From the NCBI GenBank assembly GCA_945873095.1, contig CAMCBU010000024.1, positions 1-33,347 on the forward strand: DNA of 33,347 nucleotides, written 5' to 3'. The notes beneath the pieces were generated by a model. It had not been told where the DNA came from. It ran no database searches and was given only the letters and a program-made list of their open reading frames with translations. A program made the translations under genes and the position numbers. Below are positions 1 through 9,217 of the stretch, in pieces (within the stretch, counting starts at the first letter, position 1; the number at the start of each line of letters is the position of its first letter). The stretch is from Klebsiella pneumoniae. GTDB lineage: Bacteria > Pseudomonadota > Gammaproteobacteria > Steroidobacterales > Steroidobacteraceae.

Positions 1-531
1 GCGCTCGACGCCAAGATCAATATCGATGCCAATGCCGTGTATCGCCAGAAGGCGATCGCTGCGATGCGCGATGAGTCGCAGGAAGATCCGATGGAGCTGC
101 AAGCCAGCCAGCACGATCTGAACTACGTCTCGCTCGATGGCGATATCGCCTGCATGGTCAACGGTGCGGGTCTTGCGATGGCGACCATGGATCTCATCAA
201 GTTGCACGGCGGATCGCCGGCCAACTTCCTCGATGTGGGTGGTGGTGCCACGGCCGAACGCGTCACCGTGGCATTCAAGCTCATCCTGTCGAACCCCAAG
301 GTGAAGGCGATCCTCGTCAATATCTTTGGTGGCATCGTGCGCTGTGATCTCATCGCCGAAGGCGTGATCACGGCCGTGAAGAACGTCGGCGTGAAGGTGC
401 CGGTGGTGGTGCGTCTCGAAGGCACCAATGCTGTGCAAGCCCGCGAAATGTTGGCAACCAGTGGCCTCAAGGTCATCGCGGCTGCCGATCTCACCGACGC
501 GGCACAGAAGGTCGTCGCGGCTGCCCGCTGA
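1..531 (+). CDS. sucC: Succinyl-CoA synthetase (ADP-forming) beta subunit, 3' part only
   Basis: The reading frame is open from base 1, so the gene begins upstream of the window; 176 C-terminal residues are visible out of the usual 388 or so. The enzyme makes succinate and ATP from succinyl-CoA in the TCA cycle, as an alpha-beta complex in the cytoplasm. The start of the window encodes the conserved [10 protein letters not shown] stretch of the ATP-grasp domain, which holds metal-ligand residues. It is followed by the ligase domain with FLDVGGGA and the [10 protein letters not shown] loop. The sucD gene follows after 30 bp, so the two are surely one operon. Nothing in the visible part looks broken. 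Confidence 0.97.
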   Translation, partial: ALDAKINIDANAVYRQKAIAAMRDESQEDPMELQASQHDLNYVSLDGDIACMVNGAGLAMATMDLIKLHGGSPANFLDVGGGATAERVTVAFKLILSNPKVKAILVNIFGGIVRCDLIAEGVITAVKNVGVKVPVVVRLEGTNAVQAREMLATSGLKVIAAADLTDAAQKVVAAAR

Positions 532-561
532 CACCGTCGCACACTCAATCAGGATTCGATC

Positions 562-1440
562 ATGAGCATACTTGTCGACAAGAACACCAAGGTGATCTGC
601 CAGGGCTTTACAGGCAAGCAGGGCAGCTTCCACTCCGAACAGTGCATCGCCTACGGCACGCAGGTCGTAGGCGGCGTGACGCCGGGCCGCGGCGGGGATA
701 CCCATCTCGATCGTCCTGTCTTCGATACGGTGCACGATGCCGTGGCGGCCACCGGTGCTAACGCGACGATGATCTACGTGCCTGCGGGTTTCGCGGCCGA
801 TGCGATCCTCGAAGCGGCCGACGCGGGCATCGAACTGATCGTCTGCATCACCGAAGGTATTCCGGTGAATGACATGGTGCGTGTGAAGACGGCGCTGGCC
901 GGTACGCGTTCGCGCCTGATCGGCCCGAACTGCCCCGGCATCATCACGCCGGGCGAGTGCAAGATTGGCATCATGCCGGGCTTCATCCATAAGCCCGGTT
1001 GTGTCGGCATCGTCTCTCGCTCGGGCACGCTCACGTACGAGACCGTGTTCCAGACCACGAACAACGGTTTGGGTCAGAGCACCTGCGTCGGTATCGGTGG
1101 TGATCCGGTGCGCGGCATGAATTTCATTGATGTGCTCGAGCTCTTCCAAAACGATCCGAAGACCGAAGGCATCGTGATGGTCGGTGAGATCGGCGGTAGC
1201 GATGAAGAGGCCGGTGCCGAGTTCATCCGCCAGCATGTGACCAAGCCGGTCGTGGCCTATATCGCCGGTGTCACGGCGCCGCCGGGCAAGCGCATGGGTC
1301 ATGCCGGTGCCGTCATCGCGGGTGGTAAGGGCACGGCTGCCGATAAGTTCGCTGCCCTCGAAGCGGCCGGGGTTCGCACGGTGAAGTCACCGGCGGAGCT
1401 TGGCTCGGCGATCGAAGAGCAGCTGCGCAAGCGTCGCTGA
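562..1440 (+). CDS. sucD: Succinyl-CoA synthetase (ADP-forming) alpha subunit
   Basis: 292 residues against about 289 in the family. The N-terminal CoA-binding Rossmann domain is visible ([11 protein letters not shown] near residue 15), as is the catalytic GHAGA motif. Its histidine is residue 247, matching the phosphorylated His246 of the E. coli enzyme. This subunit binds CoA and carries the phosphohistidine that passes phosphate to the ATP-grasp site of SucC. An AGGA ribosome-binding site lies about 7 nt before the ATG. It sits 30 bp after sucC and 18 bp before nadE, so nadE may be read on the same transcript. Confidence 0.98.
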   Translation: MSILVDKNTKVICQGFTGKQGSFHSEQCIAYGTQVVGGVTPGRGGDTHLDRPVFDTVHDAVAATGANATMIYVPAGFAADAILEAADAGIELIVCITEGIPVNDMVRVKTALAGTRSRLIGPNCPGIITPGECKIGIMPGFIHKPGCVGIVSRSGTLTYETVFQTTNNGLGQSTCVGIGGDPVRGMNFIDVLELFQNDPKTEGIVMVGEIGGSDEEAGAEFIRQHVTKPVVAYIAGVTAPPGKRMGHAGAVIAGGKGTAADKFAALEAAGVRTVKSPAELGSAIEEQLRKRR

Positions 1441-1458
1441 CGGGATGCGCGACCGAGT

Positions 1459-3135
1459 GTGAGTGCCACGCGCTTCAAGCTCGCTCTCGCGCAGCAAAAC
1501 TTCCGTGTCGGCGATGTCGCCGCCAACTTGCGTGGCATGCAGGAGTGCACGCAGGTGGCGCGCGCTGCCGAGGCCGATCTGATCGTGTTCCCCGAGCTCG
1601 CGCTCGTCGGCTATCCGCCTGAAGATCTGCTCTTCCATCGCGGTCTGCGTGCCCAACTCGACGCTGCGTTGCACGAACTCGCTCGAGCCGCCGATGGCAT
1701 TGCGCTGCTCACCGGCTATCCCGAATACGGCCAGAGTGACAACGGTAACGGCGATGCGATCCACAACACCGCCGCGGTGTTTTCGAATGGTCGTGAGCTC
1801 GCGCGCTATCGCAAGCAGCAACTGCCGAATTACCAGGTCTTCGACGAGAAGCGCTATTTTCGCGCCGGTGACGAGACCGTCGTCGTCGAGGTCGCCGGAG
1901 TTCGGATCGGTCTGCTGATTTGTGAGGATATCTGGCACGCCGCCCCGGTCGCCGCGGCGCGCGCTGCGGGCGCCGAGTTGTTACTCGCGATCAATGCCTC
2001 GCCGTTCGAGATCGGCAAACAAGCTCAGCGCGAGAGTGAGCTGCGCAAGCGCGTCAAAGAATCGCAACTGCCATTCGTCTACCTGAATCTCGTCGGTGGT
2101 CAGGACGAGTTGGTTTTCGACGGTGGCAGCGTGGTGCTCAACGCGCAAGGCGAGATCGTTTCGCGTGCCGCCGCGTTCGAGTCCGTCATCGAATACGTCG
2201 AGTTCGAGCGTGATGCGGCCGGACGGCTCTCGCCCTCGCCAGCGAGCGTCGCGCCGATCGCCGATGACGATGCCACCATCTACCGGGCATTGGTGCTCGG
2301 CGTGCGCGACTATGTCGACAAGCACGGCTTTCCGGGTGTTGTCCTCGGTCTCTCCGGCGGTATCGACTCTGCGTTGACTCTGATGATCGCGGTCGATGCG
2401 CTTGGCGCACAGCGCGTGCAAGTGGTGATGATGCCCTCGCGTTACACCTCGCAGATGAGCATCGACGATGCGGCGCTGCAAGCGAGTCGGCTCGGCGTGC
2501 AGCACTCCGTCATACCCATCGAACCGCTCTTCGAGACCGTGTTGAGTTCCTTGCGGGACGAGTTCGCCGGACGCGCACCCGATACCACCGAAGAGAATCT
2601 GCAGTCGCGCTGCCGAATGTTGTTGTTGATGGCGCTGTCGAACAAGACGGGGCGGATGTTGCTCACCACCGGTAACAAGAGCGAGATGGCGGTGGGTTAT
2701 GCGACCTTGTACGGTGACATGGCCGGGGGTTATGCGCCGATCAAAGATTGCAGCAAATTGCGCGTGTATCGACTAGCCGCTTATCGCAACTCGCGGGTGT
2801 CCGAGGGCGATGAGGCGAGCGGTGTAGGGCCGGTGATTCCACGGCGAGTCATCGAGCGTGAGCCCTCGGCCGAGTTGCGAGCGGATCAGAAAGACGTCGA
2901 TTCTTTACCGCCGTACGAGATTCTCGATCCCATCCTCGAGGCGTTCATCGAAGAGGACTGCTCGGTGGATGAGATCGTGGCACGCGGCTTCGCCCGCGAG
3001 ACGGTGCTAAAAGTGCTCGGGATGGTGCGCCGCAACGAGTACAAGCGGCGTCAAGCGCCACCGGGTGTGCGCATCAGTCGTCGCGCGTTCGGGCGCGATT
3101 GGCGTTATCCGATTACGAACGGCTACCGAAACTGA
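1459..3135 (+). CDS. nadE: Glutamine-dependent NAD+ synthetase
   Basis: This 558-residue two-domain enzyme amidates deamido-NAD+ to NAD+, using ammonia released from glutamine. Residues 1 to about 260 form a nitrilase-type glutaminase with the expected Glu46 (in FPELALVGYPP), Lys119 (in RKQQLPNYQVFDE) and Cys155 (in LLICEDIW) triad. The C-terminal half is the ATP-pyrophosphatase synthetase domain with the SGGIDS loop at residues 299-304. The start is a GTG 18 bp after sucD; no better start is seen, because the homologous N terminus (FKLALAQQNF) begins only a few codons later. The last 23 bp overlap the convergent bamD gene. Confidence 0.96.
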   Translation: MSATRFKLALAQQNFRVGDVAANLRGMQECTQVARAAEADLIVFPELALVGYPPEDLLFHRGLRAQLDAALHELARAADGIALLTGYPEYGQSDNGNGDAIHNTAAVFSNGRELARYRKQQLPNYQVFDEKRYFRAGDETVVVEVAGVRIGLLICEDIWHAAPVAAARAAGAELLLAINASPFEIGKQAQRESELRKRVKESQLPFVYLNLVGGQDELVFDGGSVVLNAQGEIVSRAAAFESVIEYVEFERDAAGRLSPSPASVAPIADDDATIYRALVLGVRDYVDKHGFPGVVLGLSGGIDSALTLMIAVDALGAQRVQVVMMPSRYTSQMSIDDAALQASRLGVQHSVIPIEPLFETVLSSLRDEFAGRAPDTTEENLQSRCRMLLLMALSNKTGRMLLTTGNKSEMAVGYATLYGDMAGGYAPIKDCSKLRVYRLAAYRNSRVSEGDEASGVGPVIPRRVIEREPSAELRADQKDVDSLPPYEILDPILEAFIEEDCSVDEIVARGFARETVLKVLGMVRRNEYKRRQAPPGVRISRRAFGRDWRYPITNGYRN

Positions 3136-3949
3136 ACCAACGCTTCCAGGGCGCGCGATTCGGTCCCTCAGCATCACCGGGACGCGGTGCCTCGCTGAAG
3201 TTGGCGGCATAGACCTCGCGAGTCTGAGCGGCGAGTTCTTGCATGCCGAGCGCATCATAGGCCGTGATCATCACTTCCAGCGCATCGCGGATCGCGGGAG
3301 CGCCGTCGAATTGTTCGATCGTCTGTTTGGCGCGCTGCGCAGCACCCACATAGGCACCGCGGTCGAGGTAGTAGCGAGCGACATAGATTTCGTAGTCGGC
3401 GAGGCGATTTCGCAGATGAATCATGCGCCGCCTTGCATCGTGGGCATATTCGCTCTTCGGATATTCCTCGACGACGCGACGGAACGAATTGAAGGCGTTG
3501 CGTGCGCTTTGCGGTGGCCGCGCATCGAGGTCGACATTGAACCAGCGTTCGATGAAATTCGCCGAGCGCTCGAATTCGACCAAGCCCTTGACGTAGTAGG
3601 CGTAGTCGATACGGGGGTGGGTCGGGTTTTCGCGGATGAAGGTATCGGCTTGGTCGATCGCCGATTCCGTCTCGCGGCCTTTGTAGTAGGCGTAGATCAA
3701 ATCGAGGCGTGCTTGACGCGCTTCGGGCGCAAACGGGTAACGAGCCACCAGTGCTTCGTAGATGCGAATCGCGTTGTCGAAATCTTGTCGATCGAGAGCA
3801 CCGCGCGCCCGTTCATAGACCAGCGTCGGTCCACCACGGGCCTCGTCACGATCGTCGCGATTGGTCTGACAACCCGTCAGCAACGCCAAGCCCAGCAGGA
3901 GGGGCAAAGCGAGGAGACGCACGGAGATCGAAAGGGCCGGTCTTTGCAT
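3113..3949 (-). CDS. bamD: Outer membrane assembly lipoprotein BamD
   Basis: 278 residues. The first 27 form a lipoprotein signal peptide ending in the lipobox LLTGC (Cys27), so the protein should be lipidated and sent to the outer membrane. The rest consists of TPR-like helical repeats (for example RQDFDNAIRIYEALVARYPF and VEEYPKSEYAHDARRRM). BamD is the essential partner of BamA in folding outer-membrane beta-barrels. Its 3' end overlaps nadE tail to tail by 23 bp, and its start is 19 bp from the divergent rluD, the same divergent arrangement as in E. coli. There is no Shine-Dalgarno sequence; a perfect TATAAT lies 6 nt before the ATG, suggesting a leaderless message. Confidence 0.94.
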   Translation of the reverse strand: MQRPALSISVRLLALPLLLGLALLTGCQTNRDDRDEARGGPTLVYERARGALDRQDFDNAIRIYEALVARYPFAPEARQARLDLIYAYYKGRETESAIDQADTFIRENPTHPRIDYAYYVKGLVEFERSANFIERWFNVDLDARPPQSARNAFNSFRRVVEEYPKSEYAHDARRRMIHLRNRLADYEIYVARYYLDRGAYVGAAQRAKQTIEQFDGAPAIRDALEVMITAYDALGMQELAAQTREVYAANFSEAPRPGDAEGPNRAPWKRWFSFGSRS

Positions 3950-3955
3950 CGTGGC

Positions 3956-3961
3956 ATTATA
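3956..3961 (-). promoter_or_regulatory. Candidate -10 box of a leaderless bamD promoter
   Basis: On the minus strand a perfect TATAAT is followed by exactly six bases and then the bamD ATG. Transcription would therefore start at the A of the start codon. No good -35 hexamer is seen 16-19 bp upstream. The whole bamD-rluD divergent gap is only 19 bp, so this element must also lie against the rluD start. Confidence 0.5.
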
Positions 3962-3968
3962 GCGACGG

Positions 3969-4922
3969 ATGAACCCTGAAACTCACGATGTAGAGATTCC
4001 GCCGGAATTGGCAGGCGAGCGTCTCGATGTGGCGCTAGCGCAATTGCTGCCGCAATTCTCTCGCTCTCGGTTGCAGCGCTGGATCGACGAGGGCCGAGTC
4101 ACGCTCGATTCACGCGCACCGAGTCGGCGTGAGCTCGTCAGCACCGGACAGCGCGTGCAGATCGAGGCGCTATTCGAGGCGGATGATCGCGTGACGGCCG
4201 GTTCGGCCGCGGTCCCGTTTGAGATCCTGCACCGCGATTCCGCGGTTTACGTGATCAACAAACCGGCAGGACTCGTGGTCCATCCCGGTGCCGGTAATCG
4301 TAGCGGCACGCTGCAGAATGCACTTTTGCAGATCGACCCCGAGCTTGCCTGCGTCCCGCGCGCCGGTATCGTCCATCGCCTCGACAAGGACACCTCGGGT
4401 TTGTTGGTGGTGGCGCGCACGCCTGCGGCGCAGGCGGTGCTGGTGCGCGCACTCGCCGAGCGCGAGGTGGGTCGCGAGTATCTGGCCTTGTGTTTGGGTG
4501 TGCTGACCGGCGGGGGATCGGTTGATGAGCCGATCGGACGGCATCGTACGCAGCGCACCAAGATGACGATTCGGGGTGATGGTCGCGAAGCGATCACGCA
4601 CTATCGAATCGAGCAACGCTACCGAGCGCACACGCTGCTGCGTGTGCAACTCGAAACGGGCCGCACGCATCAAATTCGCGTGCATCTGGCGCACATTGGC
4701 TATCCCATCGTCGGCGATCCGCTGTACGGTGGTCGTCGTCGCTTGCCGGCGGGCGCGAGCCCCACGGTGATCAGCGCCCTCGCGCAATTTCGTCGCCAAG
4801 CCTTGCATGCCGTGCGCTTGTCGTTCGAGCACCCGAGTAATGGGCGCGAGCTCTATTTTGAAGCGCCGATTCCAGCGGATTTTCGCGACCTGCTCGCGAC
4901 GCTCGCGGCCGAGCCCGCGTGA
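3969..4922 (+). CDS. rluD: 23S rRNA pseudouridine synthase RluD
   Basis: 317 residues. An S4 RNA-binding domain occupies roughly residues 10-75 (LDVALAQLLPQFSRSRLQRW). It is followed by the RsuA/RluA catalytic domain with the HRLDKDTSG motif, whose aspartate is residue 139, the same number as the catalytic Asp of E. coli RluD. The family makes pseudouridines in helix 69 of 23S rRNA (1911/1915/1917). It is divergent from bamD, with pgeF 24 bp downstream. After the stop, TGA triplets recur at 14-base spacing up to the pgeF start, which may be a worn tandem repeat. Confidence 0.95.
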   Translation: MNPETHDVEIPPELAGERLDVALAQLLPQFSRSRLQRWIDEGRVTLDSRAPSRRELVSTGQRVQIEALFEADDRVTAGSAAVPFEILHRDSAVYVINKPAGLVVHPGAGNRSGTLQNALLQIDPELACVPRAGIVHRLDKDTSGLLVVARTPAAQAVLVRALAEREVGREYLALCLGVLTGGGSVDEPIGRHRTQRTKMTIRGDGREAITHYRIEQRYRAHTLLRVQLETGRTHQIRVHLAHIGYPIVGDPLYGGRRRLPAGASPTVISALAQFRRQALHAVRLSFEHPSNGRELYFEAPIPADFRDLLATLAAEPA

Positions 4923-4946
4923 TACGACCATCGTGATGCAAGCCAC

Positions 4947-5705
4947 ATGACGCTGGAGCTGCTCGAAGCCGAGTGGTCGGCACCCGCGGGTGTGCAGGCG
5001 GCGTTCTCGTTGCGCCGCGGTGGTACGAGCTCACCGCCATGGGATTCACTCAACCTCGGTGTCCACGTGGGTGATGACCTCGCTGCCGTGGAGCGCAATC
5101 GCCGCTGCGTGTTCGAGGCGCTCGCCTTGCCGGCAGAGCCTTGGTGGCTCGAACAGGTGCACGGCACGGCAGTGGCTATCTTTGAGCGGCCGCCGTCGCC
5201 ACTCGAGGCGGCTGCGACGGCGATCCGTCCGGTTGCGGACGCGGCGGTCACCCGCGCGGCCGGCGTCGTACTGGCGATTCAGGTCGCCGACTGTCTGCCG
5301 GTGTTGCTCACCGACGATGAAGGTTCGGTGCTCGGTGCCGCACATGCCGGCTGGCGCGGACTGGTCGCGGGCGTCATCGAGCGCACTGTCGAGGCGATGG
5401 GGGTGCCGGGCTCCAAGCTGCGAGCGTGGCTCGGGCCGAGTATCGGGCCGGCGCATTTCGAAGTGGGCGAGGAGGTGCGCGCGGCTTTCCTGGCGGCAGG
5501 TGACTCGACAAGCGCGTTCGTACCGAATCCCCGGGGGCGTTGGCAATGTGATCTGCCGGCCTTGGCGCGCGCTCGGTTGCAGCGACTGAATGTGACCCGG
5601 ATCGCCGGTGGCGACTGGTGTACGGCGGCTGATCCGGCGCGCTTTTTCTCGCACCGGCGGGATCAGCGGACGGGGCGGATGGCCGCGCTCCTTTGGCGAT
5701 GTTAG
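4947..5705 (+). CDS. pgeF: YfiH/PgeF laccase-domain protein (purine nucleoside phosphorylase / peptidoglycan editing factor)
   Basis: 252 residues, the normal family length. The metal ligands of the family are present: His72 in EQVHGTAV, Cys116 in DCLPVLL and His133 in AAHAGWRG. Members have been described as purine nucleoside phosphorylases/adenosine deaminases, and E. coli PgeF as a factor that corrects wrongly built peptidoglycan precursors; the old polyphenol oxidase label is doubtful. It follows rluD by 24 bp, as in many gammaproteobacteria, and ends just before the ZIP transporter. No clear ribosome-binding site is seen. Confidence 0.93.
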   Translation: MTLELLEAEWSAPAGVQAAFSLRRGGTSSPPWDSLNLGVHVGDDLAAVERNRRCVFEALALPAEPWWLEQVHGTAVAIFERPPSPLEAAATAIRPVADAAVTRAAGVVLAIQVADCLPVLLTDDEGSVLGAAHAGWRGLVAGVIERTVEAMGVPGSKLRAWLGPSIGPAHFEVGEEVRAAFLAAGDSTSAFVPNPRGRWQCDLPALARARLQRLNVTRIAGGDWCTAADPARFFSHRRDQRTGRMAALLWRC

Positions 5706-5716
5706 AATATAACACT

Positions 5717-6496
5717 ATGGAAAATCTGCTCTTGATCGTGGCGTTCACCGCTTTGGGCGGAATACTGAGCGCGACGATCGCCGCTGCGCTGTTTTGGCTG
5801 CCCGGCACGACCCGCGACCGCGTGCTGCCGCACGCGGTGAGCTTTGCGACCGGCACGCTGCTCGCCACCGCGCTGCTCGCGCTCGTACCGCACGCCATGG
5901 CCGGTGCAGGTCCCTTCAAAGTTCACGGCGTGGGCGTGGCGCTGCTTGCGGGTATCGCGCTGTTCTTCGTGTTGGAAAAATTTCTGCTCTGGCGTCACTG
6001 TCACACCGAGGCGGTCGAGACGGCGCATGCGCACGAACACCATCGCCAGCATTCCTCGGGCGCGCTCGTGATGATCGGCGACGGGTTTCACAACTTCATC
6101 GACGGCGTGCTGATCGCCGCGGCTTTCTTGACCGATGCGCACCTTGGCATCGTGACGGCCTTCGCCATCATGGCGCACGAAATTCCGCAGGAAGTGGGAA
6201 ACTTTGCAGTGCTGCTGAACGCAGGATTCAGCCGTAGCAAGGCACTCGTTTGGAATATTCTCTCCGGCCTCACGGCCGTCTTGGGCGGTCTCGTCGGCTG
6301 GGTCGCCTTGCGCGATGCGATGACCTTGTTGCCGTATGCGCTCGCCGTGGCGGCTGCCAGCCTGTTATACGTTGCGGTCGCCGATCTGATCCCAGGCCTG
6401 CACCGCCGCACGGATCCGCGGGCGAGCGCCGCGCAGATTGTCTGGATCGGCACCGGTATCGCGCTGGTCGCTTTCGCCGAATCGCTGGTGCATTGA
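5717..6496 (+). CDS. ZIP family divalent metal transporter
   Basis: 259 residues from the ATG chosen here, with about eight hydrophobic segments. Both ZIP signature motifs are present: HNFIDG (His125) in helix 4 and HEIPQE (His154) in helix 5, which form the metal path. The loop before them is histidine-rich (residues about 93-114), a usual metal-sensing or metal-collecting feature. It probably imports zinc or a related divalent ion across the inner membrane. In-frame TTG (5693) and ATG (5699) codons would overlap pgeF. I prefer 5717 because the protein then begins right at the first membrane helix. A TAGAAT hexamer ends 8 nt before this ATG. The substrate cannot be told from sequence. Confidence 0.88.
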   Translation: MENLLLIVAFTALGGILSATIAAALFWLPGTTRDRVLPHAVSFATGTLLATALLALVPHAMAGAGPFKVHGVGVALLAGIALFFVLEKFLLWRHCHTEAVETAHAHEHHRQHSSGALVMIGDGFHNFIDGVLIAAAFLTDAHLGIVTAFAIMAHEIPQEVGNFAVLLNAGFSRSKALVWNILSGLTAVLGGLVGWVALRDAMTLLPYALAVAAASLLYVAVADLIPGLHRRTDPRASAAQIVWIGTGIALVAFAESLVH

Positions 6497-6533
6497 CCGG
6501 ACCCGATTGACCGCACCCAATTGACCACTCTGC
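6492..6533 (+). repeat. 14-bp tandem repeat straddling the ZIP gene stop codon
   Basis: Three head-to-tail 14-bp units start at 6492, 6506 and 6520; each begins ATTGACC. Units 1 and 2 agree at 12 of 14 bases, units 2 and 3 at about 9 of 14. The TGA in unit 1 is the real stop codon (6494-6496), and each further unit repeats a TGA. It looks like a local duplication of the gene's end. Confidence 0.75.
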
Positions 6534-6545
6534 CGGTCGAGAGCC

Positions 6546-6572
6546 CTTGAAAGACGCTGGCGAGCCCTAACT
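6546..6572 (+). promoter_or_regulatory. Candidate sigma-32 (heat-shock) promoter of clpB
   Basis: A perfect CTTGAAA (6546-6552) is followed after 12 bp by CCCTAACT (6565-6572), a partial match to the CCCCATNT -10 element of sigma-32 promoters. clpB is a classic heat-shock gene. The predicted start lies about 35 nt before the clpB ATG. The leader contains a small inverted repeat (GGGGT 6577-6581 with ACCCC 6594-6598) and an AGAGGG ribosome-binding site at 6601-6606. Confidence 0.6.
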
Positions 6573-6613
6573 TCTAGGGGTAGTGAAAGTGCAACCCCCA
6601 AGAGGGACTGCCC

Positions 6614-9196
6614 ATGCGTCAAGACAAACTTACCGCTCGGTTTCAGCAAGCGCTGGCCGATGCTCAATCGCTAGCCCTCGGCCGCGATCATCAAATTATT
6701 GAGCCTGCGCACGTTCTGCTCGCGCTGATCGATCAGCAGGGTGGAACGGTCAAACCGCTGCTCGTCAAAGCGGGCGGCAACCTGCTGAAGCTGCGTGCGG
6801 AACTGCAATCAGCCCTCGATCGCTTACCGAAGGTGCAAGGCGCGCCGGGTGAAGTGCATATCTCGAACGATTTGCAGCGGCTGTTGAACGTGACCGACAA
6901 GCTCGCGCAGCTCAAGGGCGATCAGTACATCTCGAGCGAGCTGTTCGTGCTCGCTGCCTATGAAGACAAAGCGCTGCTCGCGCGATTGCTGAAAGATGCC
7001 GGCTTTGCGCAGGCCGCGCTCGAGAGGGCGATCAACGACGTTCGTGGTGGCGAAAAAGTGCAAGATGCCAACGCCGAAGAAAATCGGCAGGCGCTTGAGA
7101 AATACACGGTTGATCTCACCCAGCGTGCCATCGACGGCAAGCTCGATCCGGTGATCGGTCGCGACGATGAAATCCGACGCACCATTCAGGTTTTGCAGCG
7201 TCGTACCAAGAATAATCCGGTGTTGATCGGTGAGCCCGGAGTTGGCAAGACCGCCATCGTCGAAGGGCTCGCGCTGCGCATCGTCAATGGCGAAGTGCCC
7301 GAGAGTCTGCGTCACAAGCGCATCTTGGCGCTTGACATGGGCGCCTTGATCGCCGGCGCCAAATTCCGCGGTGATTTCGAAGAGCGCTTGAAGGGCGTGC
7401 TCAACGATTTGTCCAAGCAAGAAGGACAAGTGATCCTTTTCATCGACGAGCTGCACACCATGGTCGGTGCGGGCAAGGCCGACGGTGCGATGGATGCGGG
7501 CAATATGTTGAAGCCGGCGCTGGCGCGCGGCGAACTGCATTGCGTCGGCGCGACCACGCTCGATGAATACCGTAAATACATCGAGAAGGACGCGGCGCTC
7601 GAGCGTCGCTTCCAGAAAGTGCTGGTCGAGGAGCCCTCGGTCGAGGACACCATTGCGATTCTGCGGGGTCTGCAAGAGCGTTACGAGAATCACCACAAGG
7701 TCGAGATCACCGACCCAGCCATCGTCGCAGCGGCGACACTCTCGCATCGTTACATCACGGATCGGCAGTTGCCGGACAAGGCCATCGATCTGATCGATGA
7801 AGCCGCCGCACGTATCCGCATGGAGATGGACTCGAAGCCCGAGACCCTCGACAAGCTCGAGCGGCGCATTATCCAGTTGAAGATCGAACAGGTTGCTCTG
7901 CAGAAAGAAAAGGACGAGGCCACGCGCAAGCGGCTGGCGACGCTCGAAGAGACGCTCGCGCAGCTCGAGCGGGAATATGCCGATCTCGAGGATATCTGGA
8001 AGAGCGAGAAGGCTTCTTTGCAGGGAGCCTCCGGCATCAAAGAAAACCTCGAGAAGCTCAAGCTCGAGTTGGAAGCGGCGCGTCGTAAGGGTGATCTCGC
8101 ACGGATGGCCGAGTTGCAGTACGGCAAGATTCCCGAGCTCGAAAAAGCCCTGGTCGAGGCGCAAGCCGCCGAGGGTAAGCAGGGGCAGTTACTGCGTAAT
8201 CAGGTGACCGACGAAGAGATCGCCGAGGTCGTCTCGAAGTGGACCGGCATCCCGGTCTCGAAGATGCTCGAAGGCGAGCGAGAAAAGCTGCTGCGTATGG
8301 AAGAGGCCCTGTCGCGTCGCGTCGTGGGCCAAGACGAGGCGGTGCGTATTGTCGCCAATGCCATTCGTCGCTCGCGCGCGGGTTTGTCGGATCCGCGGCG
8401 CCCGAACGGTTCGTTTCTTTTCTTAGGTCCCACCGGCGTCGGCAAGACCGAGCTTTGCAAGGCGCTCGCCGAATTTCTATTCGACACCGAAGAGTCGATG
8501 GTTCGTATCGATATGTCGGAATTCATGGAGAAGCACTCGGTTGCGCGCTTGATCGGCGCACCGCCGGGCTATGTCGGTTACGAAGAGGGTGGCTATCTCA
8601 CCGAAGCCGTGCGTCGTCGTCCCTATGCGGTCGTGCTGCTCGACGAAGTCGAGAAGGCGCACCCGGATGTATTCAACGTCCTGCTGCAGGTGCTCGATGA
8701 TGGTCGACTCACGGACGGTCAGGGTCGCACGGTCGATTTTCGTAATGCCGTGATCATCATGACCTCGAACTTGGGTTCGCAAGTCATCCAAGAACATGCG
8801 GGCGAAAAGCACTACACGCGTATGAAGTCTGCGGTGATGGAGATCGTGCAGCAGAATTTTCGGCCCGAGTTCATCAACCGTATCGACGATATCGTCGTGT
8901 TCCATCCGCTCGGCACGGCGCAGATCCGCTCCATCGTCGACATCCAGCTCGGTCAGTTGCGGCGTCGTTTGATCGATCGTGGTCTGGATCTCGCGCTCGA
9001 TGAGGCGGCGCTCGATCTGCTCGGCGAGGCGGGCTTCGATCCAGTCTACGGTGCGCGGCCCCTCAAGCGGGCCATTCAACAACAGATCGAAAACCCACTC
9101 GCACAGCAATTGCTGCAGGGTCGCTATGCGCCGGGTGATCGTATCCGCGTTGGTGTCGACGAGGAGGGGCGCTTGAGTTTCGGCAAGTCGGTTTAA
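6614..9196 (+). CDS. clpB: ATP-dependent disaggregase ClpB
   Basis: 860 residues, close to the 857 of E. coli. Domain order: N-terminal Clp repeat domain (1 to about 145); first AAA+ module with Walker A GEPGVGKT (Lys212); coiled-coil middle domain (about 410-525); second AAA+ module with GPTGVGKT (Lys611); C-terminal small domain ending about residue 855. Both Walker lysines carry the same numbers as in E. coli. With DnaK, ClpB pulls polypeptides out of aggregates after heat stress. It has a good AGAGGG ribosome-binding site 7 nt from the ATG and a sigma-32-like promoter, and appears to be its own unit. The last codons are duplicated just after the stop. Confidence 0.98.
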   Translation: MRQDKLTARFQQALADAQSLALGRDHQIIEPAHVLLALIDQQGGTVKPLLVKAGGNLLKLRAELQSALDRLPKVQGAPGEVHISNDLQRLLNVTDKLAQLKGDQYISSELFVLAAYEDKALLARLLKDAGFAQAALERAINDVRGGEKVQDANAEENRQALEKYTVDLTQRAIDGKLDPVIGRDDEIRRTIQVLQRRTKNNPVLIGEPGVGKTAIVEGLALRIVNGEVPESLRHKRILALDMGALIAGAKFRGDFEERLKGVLNDLSKQEGQVILFIDELHTMVGAGKADGAMDAGNMLKPALARGELHCVGATTLDEYRKYIEKDAALERRFQKVLVEEPSVEDTIAILRGLQERYENHHKVEITDPAIVAAATLSHRYITDRQLPDKAIDLIDEAAARIRMEMDSKPETLDKLERRIIQLKIEQVALQKEKDEATRKRLATLEETLAQLEREYADLEDIWKSEKASLQGASGIKENLEKLKLELEAARRKGDLARMAELQYGKIPELEKALVEAQAAEGKQGQLLRNQVTDEEIAEVVSKWTGIPVSKMLEGEREKLLRMEEALSRRVVGQDEAVRIVANAIRRSRAGLSDPRRPNGSFLFLGPTGVGKTELCKALAEFLFDTEESMVRIDMSEFMEKHSVARLIGAPPGYVGYEEGGYLTEAVRRRPYAVVLLDEVEKAHPDVFNVLLQVLDDGRLTDGQGRTVDFRNAVIIMTSNLGSQVIQEHAGEKHYTRMKSAVMEIVQQNFRPEFINRIDDIVVFHPLGTAQIRSIVDIQLGQLRRRLIDRGLDLALDEAALDLLGEAGFDPVYGARPLKRAIQQQIENPLAQQLLQGRYAPGDRIRVGVDEEGRLSFGKSV

Positions 9197-9209
9197 CAAG
9201 TCGGTATAA
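9184..9209 (+). repeat. 13-bp tandem duplication of the clpB 3' end
   Basis: CAAGTCGGTTTAA (9184-9196), which ends exactly with the clpB stop TAA, is followed directly by CAAGTCGGTATAA (9197-9209). The two copies differ at a single base. That change, together with the next T, creates the TATAAT that appears to serve as the -10 box of the following gene. Confidence 0.85.
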
Positions 9210-9210
9210 T
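9205..9210 (+). promoter_or_regulatory. Candidate -10 box of a leaderless fmdB promoter
   Basis: A perfect TATAAT ends 7 nt before the fmdB ATG at 9218, so the message would start at or one base before the start codon. No Shine-Dalgarno sequence and no convincing -35 hexamer are present. The box lies partly in the second copy of the clpB-end duplication. Confidence 0.5.
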
Positions 9211-9217
9211 TTGTGGC

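Noticed and set aside
6824-8164. 446-codon open frame opposite clpB
   Set aside because: Antisense shadow; no start signal and no recognisable domain.
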